From Paratrimastix pyriformis (taxonomy: Eukaryota > Preaxostyla > Paratrimastigidae), in contig JAPMOS010000395.1 in the NCBI GenBank assembly GCA_027972325.1, positions 1-21,476 of the forward strand: a stretch of DNA of 21,476 nt, read 5' to 3'. Position numbers and translations under genes: made by a program. Of the stretch, positions 8,361 to 16,685 are shown piece by piece; position 1 is the first letter of the stretch; the number at the start of each line of letters is the position of its first letter. The notes beneath the pieces were generated by a model. It saw nothing but the letters and a program-made list of their open reading frames with translations, was not told the DNA's origin and ran no database searches.

Positions 8361-9230
8361 TTTTTCTTAAAATACCTTTACTGATTCAGTGATTATAATG
8401 AGTGCGCATTCTGATGAGATATTCCTCATTATATCATCAGTTGCTCATTGAATTATCATCTTAAAACACTCAGAGCTCAAATGATGAAACGCTGTTTTTT
8501 ATCTCTTTGAAATAGAAGGTAAATCTGATTGATTTCTCTTTCAATTCATGTCAAAGCTGAGTAAATTTTCGCTTTAAAGGGCTCGGTGCTGAAATCAAAT
8601 TTCATATTGTTTTATCATTTTGTCATACTTTTCCATTTTCTTAGAATCAATTATTTGAGCTGATTCAATCAAAAAGAATGCATCATTTACTTAAGATTGA
8701 TGCATTATTTAATGATCACTTTTGAAAAGCACTTTTGTCACAATTTTATTTTGAATGAAGAGATAAGCTGTTTCTGATTGAATTCTCTTTCGTTTGATGC
8801 TTAAGATGATTGAATTGTTTGATTTGACAAAAATGGCAAAATAATTTCTGGGACAAAAAATGGAAAAAAAATTGAAAATGCATGGAGAATTCGCTTTTTT
8901 GCCTCTAATTTCGTTTGTAGCTCGAATGAATTGATGCTTAAATCATTCAAAGCTGATTAAAATAAAATGCTCGTTTTACTTAAAAAACATTGAGAAAAAA
9001 GATTTTGCTCTGAAGAATTCGATTTTTGCCTCAAATAACGTTTGTAGCTCGAGAAAATTAATGCTTAAATCATTCAAAGCTGATAAAATAAAATGCTCCT
9101 TTTCAATAAAAAATAATGAGAAAAAAAGATTTTGTTCTGAAGAAATCGATTTTTGCCTCAAATAACAACGCAAGCGTGAAAAATTGTGTGTGAAAATCGA
9201 TTGTCTCAGAACTCTCCTTTTATAACTACT
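8361..9230. other. AT-rich non-coding block with hairpins and tandem repeats
   Basis: No credible gene in about 870 bases. It contains inverted repeats CTGATGA/TCATCAG (8411-8417, 8434-8440) and AATGCATCA/TGATGCATT (8677-8685, 8698-8706), recurrent TGATGCTTAA-like words, and a two-copy tandem repeat at 8912-9166. It abuts the inner edge of the right inverted-repeat arm. Candidate roles are a replication origin, the old terminus of an element copy, or spacer produced by the rearrangement. Confidence 0.6.
8912..9166 (+). repeat. Tandem repeat, two units of about 127 bases
   Basis: Both units start with CGTTTGTAGCTCGA (8912 and 9039), share TTAAATCATTCAAAGCTGAT and AAAATGCTC in the middle, and end with GATTTTTGCCTCAAATAA. 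They differ by scattered substitutions and a few short indels. A more diverged fragment with GAATTCGCTTTTTTGCCTCTAAT lies just upstream (about 8885-8911), suggesting an older third copy. Confidence 0.85.
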
Positions 9231-9420
9231 TATGTCGTGTATGAAGAAGGCAGATTTCTTAGAACTATTCGAGAAAGTGACAGCAGACCACAACATTTTG
9301 GTGATCAAGCCTTTGTTACATGACAATTACCTTAACCTTTACAATGCCTATTGGGAGATGAGAGAAGGCTACAGAACCAAGGTAAAAATGGTTGAAGAAC
9401 AAGTGTCGAGCAGCAAATAG
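9231..9420 (+). pseudogene. C-terminal fragment of the packaging ATPase in the right arm
   Basis: This stretch encodes the ATPase C-terminal end (MSCMKKADFLELFEKV at its start, ending in EEQVSSSK) and is homologous to 2087-2277 on the opposite strand. The rest of the gene is absent here because the inverted-repeat arm begins inside it. It is a by-product of the duplication, not a gene in its own right, and lies 58 bases before the right MCP copy. Confidence 0.85.
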
Positions 9421-9447
9421 GTAAGATTTTTATCATTTGAGTATTTT

Positions 9448-9467
9448 TTTATCTTAGTATGATATTA
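9448..9467 (+). promoter_or_regulatory. Candidate late-type promoter of right MCP
   Basis: TTTATCTTAGTATGATATTA, the same motif as at 2041-2062 in the left arm, ends 11 bases before the ATG at 9479. Confidence 0.45.
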
Positions 9468-9478
9468 ATTATCACACT

Positions 9479-10668
9479 ATGGCAACGGCTATTATTCTAA
9501 AATCACACAGTACACAGAACTCAGACCTCGAAAGGAATGCAATCAAAATCAATGAGTTTACGGATGACAAAACCACTAAGATACGCAAACCTAAGATTGT
9601 AACGGACCCGGTAGTAATCAAGCCTAACCGGCAAATATCATTTGGAAGTGTCGCACAGTTTGACATTAATAAATACAGCGGACTACTCTCAGGTAATGAC
9701 ATACACCTACACATCAGACTCGGAGCTACTACAGCATCAGCCGGCACGGTGACTTACGTAGGTGGATACATGATGAAACTCATCAAATCCCTTAAGTTTA
9801 AGCACCAAGGGCGTGAAATATACAAGTTGGACAGTGCAGGTATATATCAATATTACCAACGTGCCATACAGGAACGCAAATCACTGATGATGCAGAACGC
9901 ACGTATTGGAGCAACCGGCACAGACATTGATCCATCGCAACAACAGGAAGGACTGATTTACATACCAAATCCATTCATTGACTTTAACCCTCTACGGCTC
10001 GACATCTTACAAGCAAATCCATATTTTGAAGTAGAAATAGCCCCTATATCAGAAATAGCATCATCTTCCACAGTTGGAGCTACTTTACCCAACACTTTTC
10101 TCGCTGTTGAACTCGTAGCTAACTACATGACAATGCATGAAGATGAGAAGAAGGCAATTCTACGGAGCAATATGGATGAAGCAGGAATGGTTACAGTACA
10201 GAATGAATTCGTTGATTCAACCAAGTATCTAATCTCACAAGGTGCCACATCGATAACATGTGACCTACCATTTGATGAAGTTGAGTATCTATCGATGTAT
10301 CTGTCTGATGACACGACAGGAGCACCATTCACCGGAACAGCCTATATCTCGGAATATCACCTTTCTGTTGACAACAAGAAGTATCCAGATACAGCCATCA
10401 GTGCTAAATCGCAAGAATTCCAACAGATGATGTATTTCCGCAAGGCATTTGACAAGAACATCTACACTCTACGCTTTTCAGGACTACCAAGCAAAGATGA
10501 CGATATTGAAGCATATGGTAATGTGTATGGTACCATTGTGCTAAAAGAGTATTCTAACCCTAAATTAGTCGTGACTTTCACAGCAGGATTGCCTCACAAC
10601 TGTACTTTGAATGTATTAGCTTACGGACGGGCATGGTATCGATATAACACAAAACAAGGCACTTTGAC
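9479..10668 (+). pseudogene. Major capsid protein, right copy, interrupted near its end by a LINE
   Basis: The first 396 residues are identical to the left MCP (821-2029) on translation, including the SGLLSGNDIHLHIRL and YVGGYMMKLIKSL landmarks. The reading frame then runs into the GC-rich LINE at 10669, so about half a dozen native C-terminal residues are replaced by LINE-derived sequence and the open frame continues to 10735. Apart from the insertion it looks whole. Near-complete identity with the left copy implies recent duplication or ongoing gene conversion between the arms. Whether a protein with the altered tail could still fold is unknown. Confidence 0.85.
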
Positions 10669-12822
10669 CCCGAGGGCCTCGCCGCCACGCACCTGCCGCG
10701 GGTGCTGGCCAACTGGGACAAGAGGCTGGCCCTGATCCACGGCTGCGCCCTCCCCCCGCTGGCAAAGGTGGAGGCCACAAAGCAATGGGCCCTTCCGACT
10801 TTGGTGTACGGCCTTACCGCCGCGTGCCCGTCGGCCGACCTGTGCGCCAAGCTCGAAGACACCCTGGCTCGCTATGCGGCGGCCTGGTTCACGGGCCGCC
10901 CCCTGGGGACCGACAAGAAGTTCCTCCCCGGCGTCCCGCGGGCCTTCCTGTTCCTGCCCGGCCAGGGCCCCGGCCTCCCGCGCATCGAAGCCACCCTGCG
11001 TCAGGCCCACCTGGGCCTGGTGGCCCGGCTCCTCAACCCCCCGCCAGGTGGCCACTTCCTCGACCAATGGGCCCGCCCCACGCCTTCGCCCGCGTCCTGG
11101 TGGCCGCCGCCCGCCCCTCACTCCCCAGCCCGCCGCCGCGCCGCAGGTCCTGCGCCACGGAGATCGCCGTCCCTGAGGCCCTGTGGCAATGGCTGGCGCA
11201 CGACCAGGCCCGGCACGCCTACAGCCTCGTCCCCAACTCCCGGCGGCCAGGCTGGCTCCTCCGGAACCAGCTCGTCCGGGGGCCCACGTCTTCCGCAGGG
11301 GGCCGGCCACCGCGACCGCCGGAAGGAGCTCCGCCTGATGGGTCTCGCGGAGCTGCTGCCCACCTTGCCGGCGGACTCGATACAGGTTTTCACGGACGGC
11401 TCCTTCGAGGTCGGACCCGAGGGGCTCCTGAGGGGGGGCGCGGCCGCCGCCCTGATCCACCCCGACGGCAGAGCGGTGGCGCTCCGCCGCACGCTCCTGT
11501 GGCCCACCAGCAACGCACAGGCCGAGGTGGAGGCCATCCGCCTGGCCGCCGAGCTGCTCAGCAGGGAGCGGGTGCCACCGAGCCGAGCCATCCTGCTCCT
11601 CTCCGACAGCTCATACGCCCTCGGCGCCCTTTGCCGGTCCTGTGGCCTGTCTCAGTGCCAGCAGACCGTCCTCCGGATCCGCGACGAGCTGCTCTCCCGC
11701 TGGCCGCGCCTCCTCTGTCACCACGTCCCATCACACGCCGACGTCGCCGTCCCCCATGCCCCCCAACTGTGGGGGGAACCTGCAAGCTGACCGCCTGGCG
11801 GGGGAGGCCGCGGCGGCAGACCCGCCGCCCCGCCACCAACCCCGGAAGCCTGCCGCCCCGCAACAGATCGGCCTCACCTGCCCAGCCCCGCTCCGGTTCC
11901 GGCCATCAGGACCGGTGGATGCGCCCCTGCCGTTCCCTGCTCGACCGTTCACCACCGCCGCGGCCCGGGGGTTCTGCCTCGCCCTCCAATGTGAGGAAGA
12001 CAGCCGCGAGTGGCTACAGCGCCGGAGCATGGCCTCATCGGGGGTGACCCTCGACACACTCGAGCAGAAGCTGGCCTCGGCGGCCTGGCGGCAGCTCGCG
12101 GCCCCCGCCTGGAAGGTGCGCCGCCTCGTCTGGCTGCTCTTTGGCACGTTCCCCACCCTGGCAACCATCCGCGCCCTCTACGCGGGCCAAGGGGGCGCTG
12201 CCTGGACCACACCCTGCCCGCTCTGCCACGGGGCCCCAGAGACCATGGCCCACCTGCTGTCGGCCTGCGGCAGGTTCCACCATTACTACACGGCCAGGCA
12301 CGACCGTGCCGTCCGCCGCCTATGGGCCTGGTTCGGCGGCCAGGACGCCTGGGTGATCCGGCACTACCTGGGGGTCTCGGCAACCAACCGTCAGCCGGCC
12401 CTCCCGCAACCCCTGCTGGATGAGATCCCAGCGGCCTTCCGAGACCTGCACCCGGACCTGGTCCTGCAGTCTCGGGCCCCCGACGGCGCCTGGTGGCTCG
12501 TGGACGTGGCCATCACAGGGGCGACAGCCAGGGTTGGCCCGCCCTGGCAGCGGGAAAAGCCACCCACTACGCCGAGCTTTGTCGGTCGATCTCGAAAGCC
12601 ACCGGGCAACCCTGCCGCGTGGTCCCGGTCGTCCTCTCGGCGCGGGGAGTCGTCCCTCGGGCCACGCTGCAGGCCCTCTCTCGGACCACCCCGGCCTCCC
12701 CGCCTGAGATCCGGCTGGGCCTCCAGAAGTGCCTCTCCTCCCTCGCCACCCTGCTCGTGCGCGACGCCCTGGCCCTGATGACCATGCGGAACAGGGCGGC
12801 TGCCGACGAGCCGCACCCCTGA
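10669..12822 (+). pseudogene. LINE polyprotein remnant: RT thumb, RNase H, CCHC zinc knuckle, restriction-like endonuclease
   Basis: The reading begins inside the region after the RT palm (LPPLAKVEATKQWALPTLVY near 10755-10815). RNase H follows with all four acidic positions and more in view: VFTDGSF (about 11385), QAEVEAI (about 11520), LLSDSSYAL (about 11600), VPSHADV (about 11728) and ADRLAGEA (about 11790). The zinc knuckle CPLCHGAPETMAHLLSAC is at about 12214-12268, and the endonuclease core HPDLVLQ...WWLVDVAI at about 12448-12515. The end is ...RNRAAADEPHP with a stop at 12820-12822. The frame changes about four times (near 11065, 11300, 11770 and 12530), so the copy is dead. RNase H combined with a restriction-like endonuclease is an uncommon pairing, known to me from Dualen/RandI-type elements; exact clade is uncertain. 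Confidence 0.85.
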
Positions 12823-12955
12823 CACAAGGCACCCCCCCCCACCGCCCCCTATCACCCACCCACTGGGGCTCCGCTCGCCGCGGCTGCCCCGGCCGAGAGG
12901 AGCCCAACACGAGGTCATTAGGCCCAGGGCCCCATCGGAACGTGTAACGCGCGAC

Positions 12956-12990
12956 GCGAAGGCGGGAGTAAAGTTTCTCTTCGCCTGCGT
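12956..12990 (+). other. Stem-loop in the LINE 3' UTR
   Basis: GCGAAGGCG (12956-12964) can pair with CGCCTGCGT (12982-12990), eight of nine positions counting one G-T, around a 17-base loop. It lies about 26 bases from the 3' end of the insertion, where many LINEs carry the RNA structure recognised by their own reverse transcriptase. That role is inference. Confidence 0.4.
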
Positions 12991-13016
12991 CCTCGCAAAT
13001 ACACAGCATGTCTCTC

Positions 13017-13347
13017 TGTAGAACACAAAAACTAAGTGATTCAACACGTTAGAACCCGCTAGTTATGTAAGGAAACATGTAGGAATGAAGAAAAAGTCAC
13101 ACCTTCAGGTTTCTCACCTTTGACATGAGATATCACTTTTTGACATGCACTTAAAGTACTGTGACAGTACCACATACGAGCATGAAAAGTCACTGATTTC
13201 TATGTTTAAACTAAGTCCCGGCACTGAAATTCAGTGTCAGAACAACGATTTGGATAAAAGGAAGAAGTTCAGTTTGTATTGAAAATCGAACGCGTCAAAA
13301 CTTGTGCAGCCCCGTGCACGTTAAGTAACTGTCAGATTTCTTAGCAA
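13017..13347. other. Non-coding spacer between MCP and penton-like gene (right arm)
   Basis: No credible gene. It includes the diverged patch (13017-13125) and the same two dyads as the left arm: GTACTGTGACAGTAC at 13156-13170 and CACTGAAATTCAGTG at 13222-13236, both 7-1-7 in design. Conservation of both dyads in both arms is direct; a regulatory role is inference. Confidence 0.55.
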
Positions 13348-14022
13348 ATGTCGAGCTATCTTATTCATATGGTGCTGTTTCGAAAAAGCCGTGGCTGTGA
13401 ACGTCGATCTACGCTCTGTCACGAGTTACCGTTTTGTATAGGCAAAAATGGTGAAAATTTCTAAGTCAACCTCACGATTCAGTAAAGTTAAGGTTGCATC
13501 ACAATTAAGTGAAAACGAGGCAAATATCAACATTGGAGCCCTCAACTACGCACAAAAACCTATCAGAATATAGTGTCAGATTGAGTATGTCACCATTCTG
13601 TCAACATGCGATATCTTCATGTCAAATTTTTTTGTGACAGATGAAACTTTTTATGCATGATTTGTATGAAACGCATCATGTTCCTCTCAATAAACCTTGA
13701 TTCGACGCAGAAAACGCTCATTTTGAACCAGTGGATGAACAAAAATCCAAATTACCTCACTCTTATAGGCACTCATCTTATCACCAATTCAGTCACCAGG
13801 AGTATGTATTTTATAGTAATCCGGGGTTTATACACTGATCAAATCATTAACAATGTGACGAGTGAAGCCGCCATACCAGTTTTCGTTGGAACAGATAACA
13901 AAGGACTCGAATTGTCACCAACATCGACTCTGACGAGGACATATGACTATTCGATTTTAGATGAAACAGGACAGTCAACAACTGATGTAGTGACTGTAAA
14001 CATGTTATTTAGAGTGGATTAA
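13348..14022 (+). pseudogene. Penton-like minor capsid candidate, right copy (broken)
   Basis: This gene follows MCP on the same strand. Its longest open part, from 13657, encodes about 120 aa ending in YSILDETGQSTTDVVTVNML-FRVD, with alternating hydrophobic strands (THLITNSVTRSMYFIVIRGLY) that look beta-rich. Proximity to MCP and ATPase, as in PLVs and Polintons, suggests the penton (single jelly-roll minor capsid protein). No motif proves it. The gene is broken, with about two or three breaks, some of them shared with the left copy. It converges on a small gene whose end overlaps by a few bases. Confidence 0.5.
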
Positions 14023-14216
14023 GCTGTGGAGACTCCATTCATCACAAGTTTTATTCCATTTCCTAAGTCTTTTGTGAAGAAATCACCAAATTCTGTTTTG
14101 ATGATTCTGTATCGTAACATGTGTTCTGTTTGATGGACACGTTTGATTGGCTTAAGGTTGTGTTTTTGCAACCATCTACGGCAAGGAATGGTTTCACCAT
14201 TCGTTCGAATGCGCAC
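14019..14216 (-). CDS. Small conserved-looking viral protein (about 65 aa)
   Basis: The reading frame encodes CRRWLQKHNLKPIKRVH, then LRYRIIKTEFGDFFTKDLGN and GIKLVMNG, a basic protein with an RYRI...F.TK..GNGI.LV pattern. From memory, similar short proteins with an RYR...FRTK...GI..V.G core occur in large DNA viruses, but I cannot check this. The frame given has no ATG at its 5' end, so its start is unclear and the gene may be non-functional. It is convergent with the penton-like gene, overlapping its stop by four bases. Confidence 0.45.
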   Translation of the reverse strand: MRIRTNGETIPCRRWLQKHNLKPIKRVHQTEHMLRYRIIKTEFGDFFTKDLGNGIKLVMNGVSTA

Positions 14217-14314
14217 AGATGTGCGCGTTGCATTGTGACGTATTCTATTTTGTCTTATCGAACATAACGGAGATGATTTCTGCAGTCATTGAATGTAGCT
14301 AATAAAATAGTCGA

Positions 14315-14551
14315 CTAAACTTTTTCTTTATCGACTGCTACCTCAGTGATTTCACCTGCGCGGAACCCTATCACGTCACCCAGATTGAAACGGTGCTTAA
14401 GTATCAACTTATTATTAACTTTTCCCTTCCATCGTTTTCCAGTGATCTCTGTGATGATAATCCAAAATCCCTCACCTTTCCTCACAATTTTCACGATTGA
14501 ACCAACTGTTATAACAGCTCCGGCATTGATACGAATATTGTTTTCATCCAT
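14315..14551 (-). CDS. Small DUF2314-like protein
   Basis: A 78-aa protein. GSIVKIVRKGEGFWIIITEI, GKVNNKLI and FNLGDVIGFRAGEITEV together follow a pattern I associate with DUF2314-type beta domains (charged-W-aliphatic strand, G-x-(L/V)-x-N, then G-D-x-(V/I)-x-F ... I). The DUF2314 resemblance is moderate and from memory. Function is not known to me; such small beta domains are scattered in bacteria and giant viruses. It is divergent from the gene at 14609, with promoter-like motifs for both in the 57-base gap. Confidence 0.6.
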   Translation of the reverse strand: MDENNIRINAGAVITVGSIVKIVRKGEGFWIIITEITGKRWKGKVNNKLILKHRFNLGDVIGFRAGEITEVAVDKEKV

Positions 14552-14560
14552 TGTGATCCA

Positions 14561-14604
14561 GTATATTTAGTCGATAAATTTTTTCTCCATCAATTGTATT
14601 AGTA
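14561..14604. promoter_or_regulatory. Bidirectional promoter region between two divergent small genes
   Basis: On the minus strand TTTATCGACTAAATATAC (14561-14578) faces the 78-aa gene. On the plus strand TTTTCTCCATCAATTGTATT (from 14581) faces the gene at 14609. Both match the element-wide TTWTC(T/G) - spacer - TATA-like pattern. Confidence 0.4.
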
Positions 14605-14608
14605 ACCA

Positions 14609-15430
14609 ATGTCAGAAAAAATGCCTGCAAATCCGTATTCAGACACCGTTAGCAAAACAAAGAAGAGGGCAACCAAAGGAACGAGGAAAAGTCATAAAGG
14701 AGCACGTCATTCTCAAGGTGAATCATTTGAGGCGACCATGGGTAAGGTGCTCGATATGATTGACAAAAGAAATGGAAAGATACCTGAGAAAGAGTTCACC
14801 AGCATGCAAAAGACCTTCATGACTCAGCCGGAAATCAAAGCCGGAGTTGATTTTGAACTTGGCAACTTTAGGTTCTACCGTAAGGATGACAGTTGTTGGG
14901 CAATATTCTTAGGCGACATTGAAGGTGGAAAACGAGTAAAACACGTGTACTCGAAAGATAAAGATGAATCAAATACCATATATGGATTGGTTCGTAAGGA
15001 TGTCGATGTATTCGAGAAGGTACCAATAGATAGAGCAGATTTCGATATGGCAAAGAAGATATATGATGAACGTCTGACAATTACGCAACCATTTTATGCA
15101 GTTCAGCAGACAGACAATGATGCAATCACTTACACCGCATTAGTCACAAAATACAAGCAGTATCAGAAAGAACTTCCAGAGTTCGTGGCAAAATATGGAC
15201 ACACGAGCCCTATAGTTGAAGGATTGCGTAAATCAATGCAGGATTTGGCTGTACAGATCGACTTGAAGAACAAAGAGATTAAACCAGATAGCAATATTTA
15301 TAAGTTCTTCATGTCTAACCAACGGAACATATTTGCACCACAACAGGACACGTCTCAGATGGGTGCATTACAAAGTCTCCTTGAGGCTATAAAAGTCAAA
15401 ACTGACAAAATTGCAGTAGGAGGCACCTAA
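14609..15430 (+). CDS. Hypothetical viral protein, basic N-terminus (273 aa)
   Basis: No family recognised. Residues 14-35 are strongly basic (TKKRATKGTRKSHKGARH), suggesting nucleic-acid contact. A compact central domain at about 40-135 is predicted mixed alpha/beta (FELGNFRFYRKDDSCWAIFL), followed by a helical C-terminal half with probable coiled coil around 195-225. It has no membrane segment or signal peptide and looks whole. It ends two bases before the stop of the convergent 401-aa gene. A core or DNA-condensing virion protein is one guess; nothing in the sequence proves it. Confidence 0.7.
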   Translation: MSEKMPANPYSDTVSKTKKRATKGTRKSHKGARHSQGESFEATMGKVLDMIDKRNGKIPEKEFTSMQKTFMTQPEIKAGVDFELGNFRFYRKDDSCWAIFLGDIEGGKRVKHVYSKDKDESNTIYGLVRKDVDVFEKVPIDRADFDMAKKIYDERLTITQPFYAVQQTDNDAITYTALVTKYKQYQKELPEFVAKYGHTSPIVEGLRKSMQDLAVQIDLKNKEIKPDSNIYKFFMSNQRNIFAPQQDTSQMGALQSLLEAIKVKTDKIAVGGT

Positions 15431-15432
15431 AT

Positions 15433-16638
15433 TCATAAAATTCTCGTAAGCGCAAAAACGCCGGCACCAAATAGCATGTAAGGGATATAATTTGTTGTTT
15501 CTTTTTCATCAGGATGAATTGGAGTTACAGGCTTAGTCGGCTCTTCAGGCGTTATAGGCTTTGTTGGCTCTTCGGGAGTTACAGGCTCAGCCGGCTCTTC
15601 AGGAGTGCCAGGCTTCTTCTCCTCTTTTTCCTTCTTAGCATTTACAACACATTCATTAAGTTGTTGTATTTGGACATTTGTTAATGTGCCTACATACTTC
15701 CAATCTATTACATTACGACAATCAACGCAAACTAAGTCACCCCATTGTGGTTTAGATGGCATCTCGGGCTTATTTACATTAATTTGTGCTATTCGTTGCG
15801 ATAAGTACTCAGGCTTATAATAAAAGGTCATCATGAATTCACCCGTTTTGTTCTGACGGTTTAACTCACTCCATTCACATGATTGGACATTAAGATTTGA
15901 TAAATCGAGCCCGTTCTGCTTTATAGTTGATGCAATGTATTTGTCCTTGTCAGTCATCAGGCTGAAGGCAATCGAATCAATATTCCATAAGCCAGTGATT
16001 GTTGCATGGATGTATTGAATAGAATCATTCATAAAGTACCATTTGTCGTATTCATCCTTCCATTTGTCGAATTTAGCATAATAGTCATCCATCTGTTTTA
16101 GGTATGAATCATTCATTTTGATAATGTTTTGAACCCCTTTTTCACATTCAGATAACTCTTTAGGGGCTGAATCTTCAATGTCTTTCAGACAGTCCCAATT
16201 CTTAGCACATGACTCAATCTTCGAACAGTTTACACACTTTTGGAACTGCGCCTCAGTAGTCGATTTAGCTATTGCCGGAAAAAACTCTGTGTATGAATCA
16301 AAGTCAAAGTTGTTGGAATGCGCAAAAGTTAATGCCTGTGGCACCGTGAACTCGCTGTAAAAGGCTCTCGTTTTACTCCCTCCACGTAATGGCATTTCAA
16401 CGCGTAACTTAGCATATAATGCCTTTAACTCACGCTTTCTATCTTCACCATCTACCTTCATCAAATTGTCATATCGACGTTTTGAGATAAAGTCCATTTT
16501 CAACGTCAACCTGATGTAACTAACATTGTTCTGTTGAAAAGCATTGATGAACTTACTTTCTGTGCAAAGCGCAGAGTTCTCTGCGCATTCGAATGAAGGG
16601 CTACGCTCTTCATTTCCCAATGAATTCCACTGAATCAT
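15433..16638 (-). CDS. Cysteine-containing, C-terminally anchored membrane protein with Pro/Glu/Thr repeats
   Basis: A 401-aa protein. The long N-terminal ectodomain-like part has about eleven cysteines, several paired (KCVNC, SCAKNWDC, VCVDC), and aromatic-rich helices near 190-220 (DDYYAKFDKWKDEYDKWYF). Residues about 343-375 are a low-complexity stalk of TPEEPTKP-type repeats (units VTPEEPTK and ITPEEPTK). The end is a single hydrophobic helix (YIPYMLFGAGVFALTRIL) with no signal peptide. Cys-rich ectodomain plus C-terminal anchor is the layout of poxvirus A16/G9/J5-type entry-fusion proteins, and its divergent neighbour is L1/F9-like; that link is inference. An alternative start is the Met about 48 codons in. 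Confidence 0.68.
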   Translation of the reverse strand: MIQWNSLGNEERSPSFECAENSALCTESKFINAFQQNNVSYIRLTLKMDFISKRRYDNLMKVDGEDRKRELKALYAKLRVEMPLRGGSKTRAFYSEFTVPQALTFAHSNNFDFDSYTEFFPAIAKSTTEAQFQKCVNCSKIESCAKNWDCLKDIEDSAPKELSECEKGVQNIIKMNDSYLKQMDDYYAKFDKWKDEYDKWYFMNDSIQYIHATITGLWNIDSIAFSLMTDKDKYIASTIKQNGLDLSNLNVQSCEWSELNRQNKTGEFMMTFYYKPEYLSQRIAQINVNKPEMPSKPQWGDLVCVDCRNVIDWKYVGTLTNVQIQQLNECVVNAKKEKEEKKPGTPEEPAEPVTPEEPTKPITPEEPTKPVTPIHPDEKETTNYIPYMLFGAGVFALTRIL

Positions 16639-16661
16639 TCTTAATGCTATACAAGGTGAAA

Positions 16662-16681
16662 TTTTCGATGAGTACTGTATA
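16662..16681 (+). promoter_or_regulatory. Candidate promoter of the L1/F9-like gene
   Basis: TTTTCGATGAGTACTGTATA ends four bases before the ATG at 16686 and resembles the shared motif with a longer spacer. It lies in the 47-base gap to the divergent 401-aa gene if the MGGN start is used, which supports that start. Confidence 0.35.
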
Positions 16682-16685
16682 CAAC

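Larger units (their letters stand above)
10669..13016 (+). mobile_element. 5'-truncated non-LTR retrotransposon (LINE) with RNase H and restriction-like endonuclease
   Basis: The borders are set by comparison with the uninterrupted left arm: identity ends after GGCACTTTGAC at 10668 and resumes with TGTAGAAC at 13017. The insert is very GC-rich (roughly 70% by eye) in AT-rich viral DNA, so it comes from a different genomic or evolutionary background. It keeps the post-RT thumb region, RNase H, a CCHC knuckle and a restriction-like endonuclease, then about 190 bases of 3' UTR. The 5' two-thirds, including the catalytic RT core, are missing, as expected from incomplete target-primed reverse transcription. 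No poly-A tail and no clear target-site duplication are seen, which fits R2/CRE/NeSL-type elements better than L1-like ones. Confidence 0.88.
9231..13866 (+). repeat. Right arm of the long inverted repeat, carrying a LINE insertion
   Basis: This is the plus-strand counterpart of 1-2277. Without the 2348-base LINE it is about 2288 bases long, nearly the length of the left arm, so there are only small length differences. It begins inside the ATPase gene: directly upstream lies non-coding AT-rich DNA unrelated to ATPase sequence, which marks this point as a rearrangement junction. It runs through MCP and most of the penton-like gene. The viral sequence continues past 13866, where comparison stops only because the left arm leaves the window. 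Confidence 0.93.

Noticed and set aside
8912-9166. CRISPR array
   Set aside because: Two long, imperfect tandem units without unique spacers; ordinary tandem duplication.
8976-9326. A 116-aa minus-strand open frame
   Set aside because: It crosses the tandem repeat and the arm junction, is antisense to the ATPase fragment, and translates to repeated low-complexity strings.
10669-10735. Novel C-terminal tail fused to the right capsid protein
   Set aside because: It is LINE sequence read in an arbitrary frame, low in information, and not evidence for a functional fusion.
10785-12947. Several long overlapping open frames on both strands in the GC-rich block
   Set aside because: Stop codons are rare in very GC-rich DNA; only the frames carrying thumb, RNase H, CCHC and endonuclease motifs are meaningful.
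1-13866. Inverted arms as ordinary terminal inverted repeats of a single Polinton
   Set aside because: The arms contain whole capsid genes and viral genes continue beyond 13866, so the repeats are internal; true termini were not identified.
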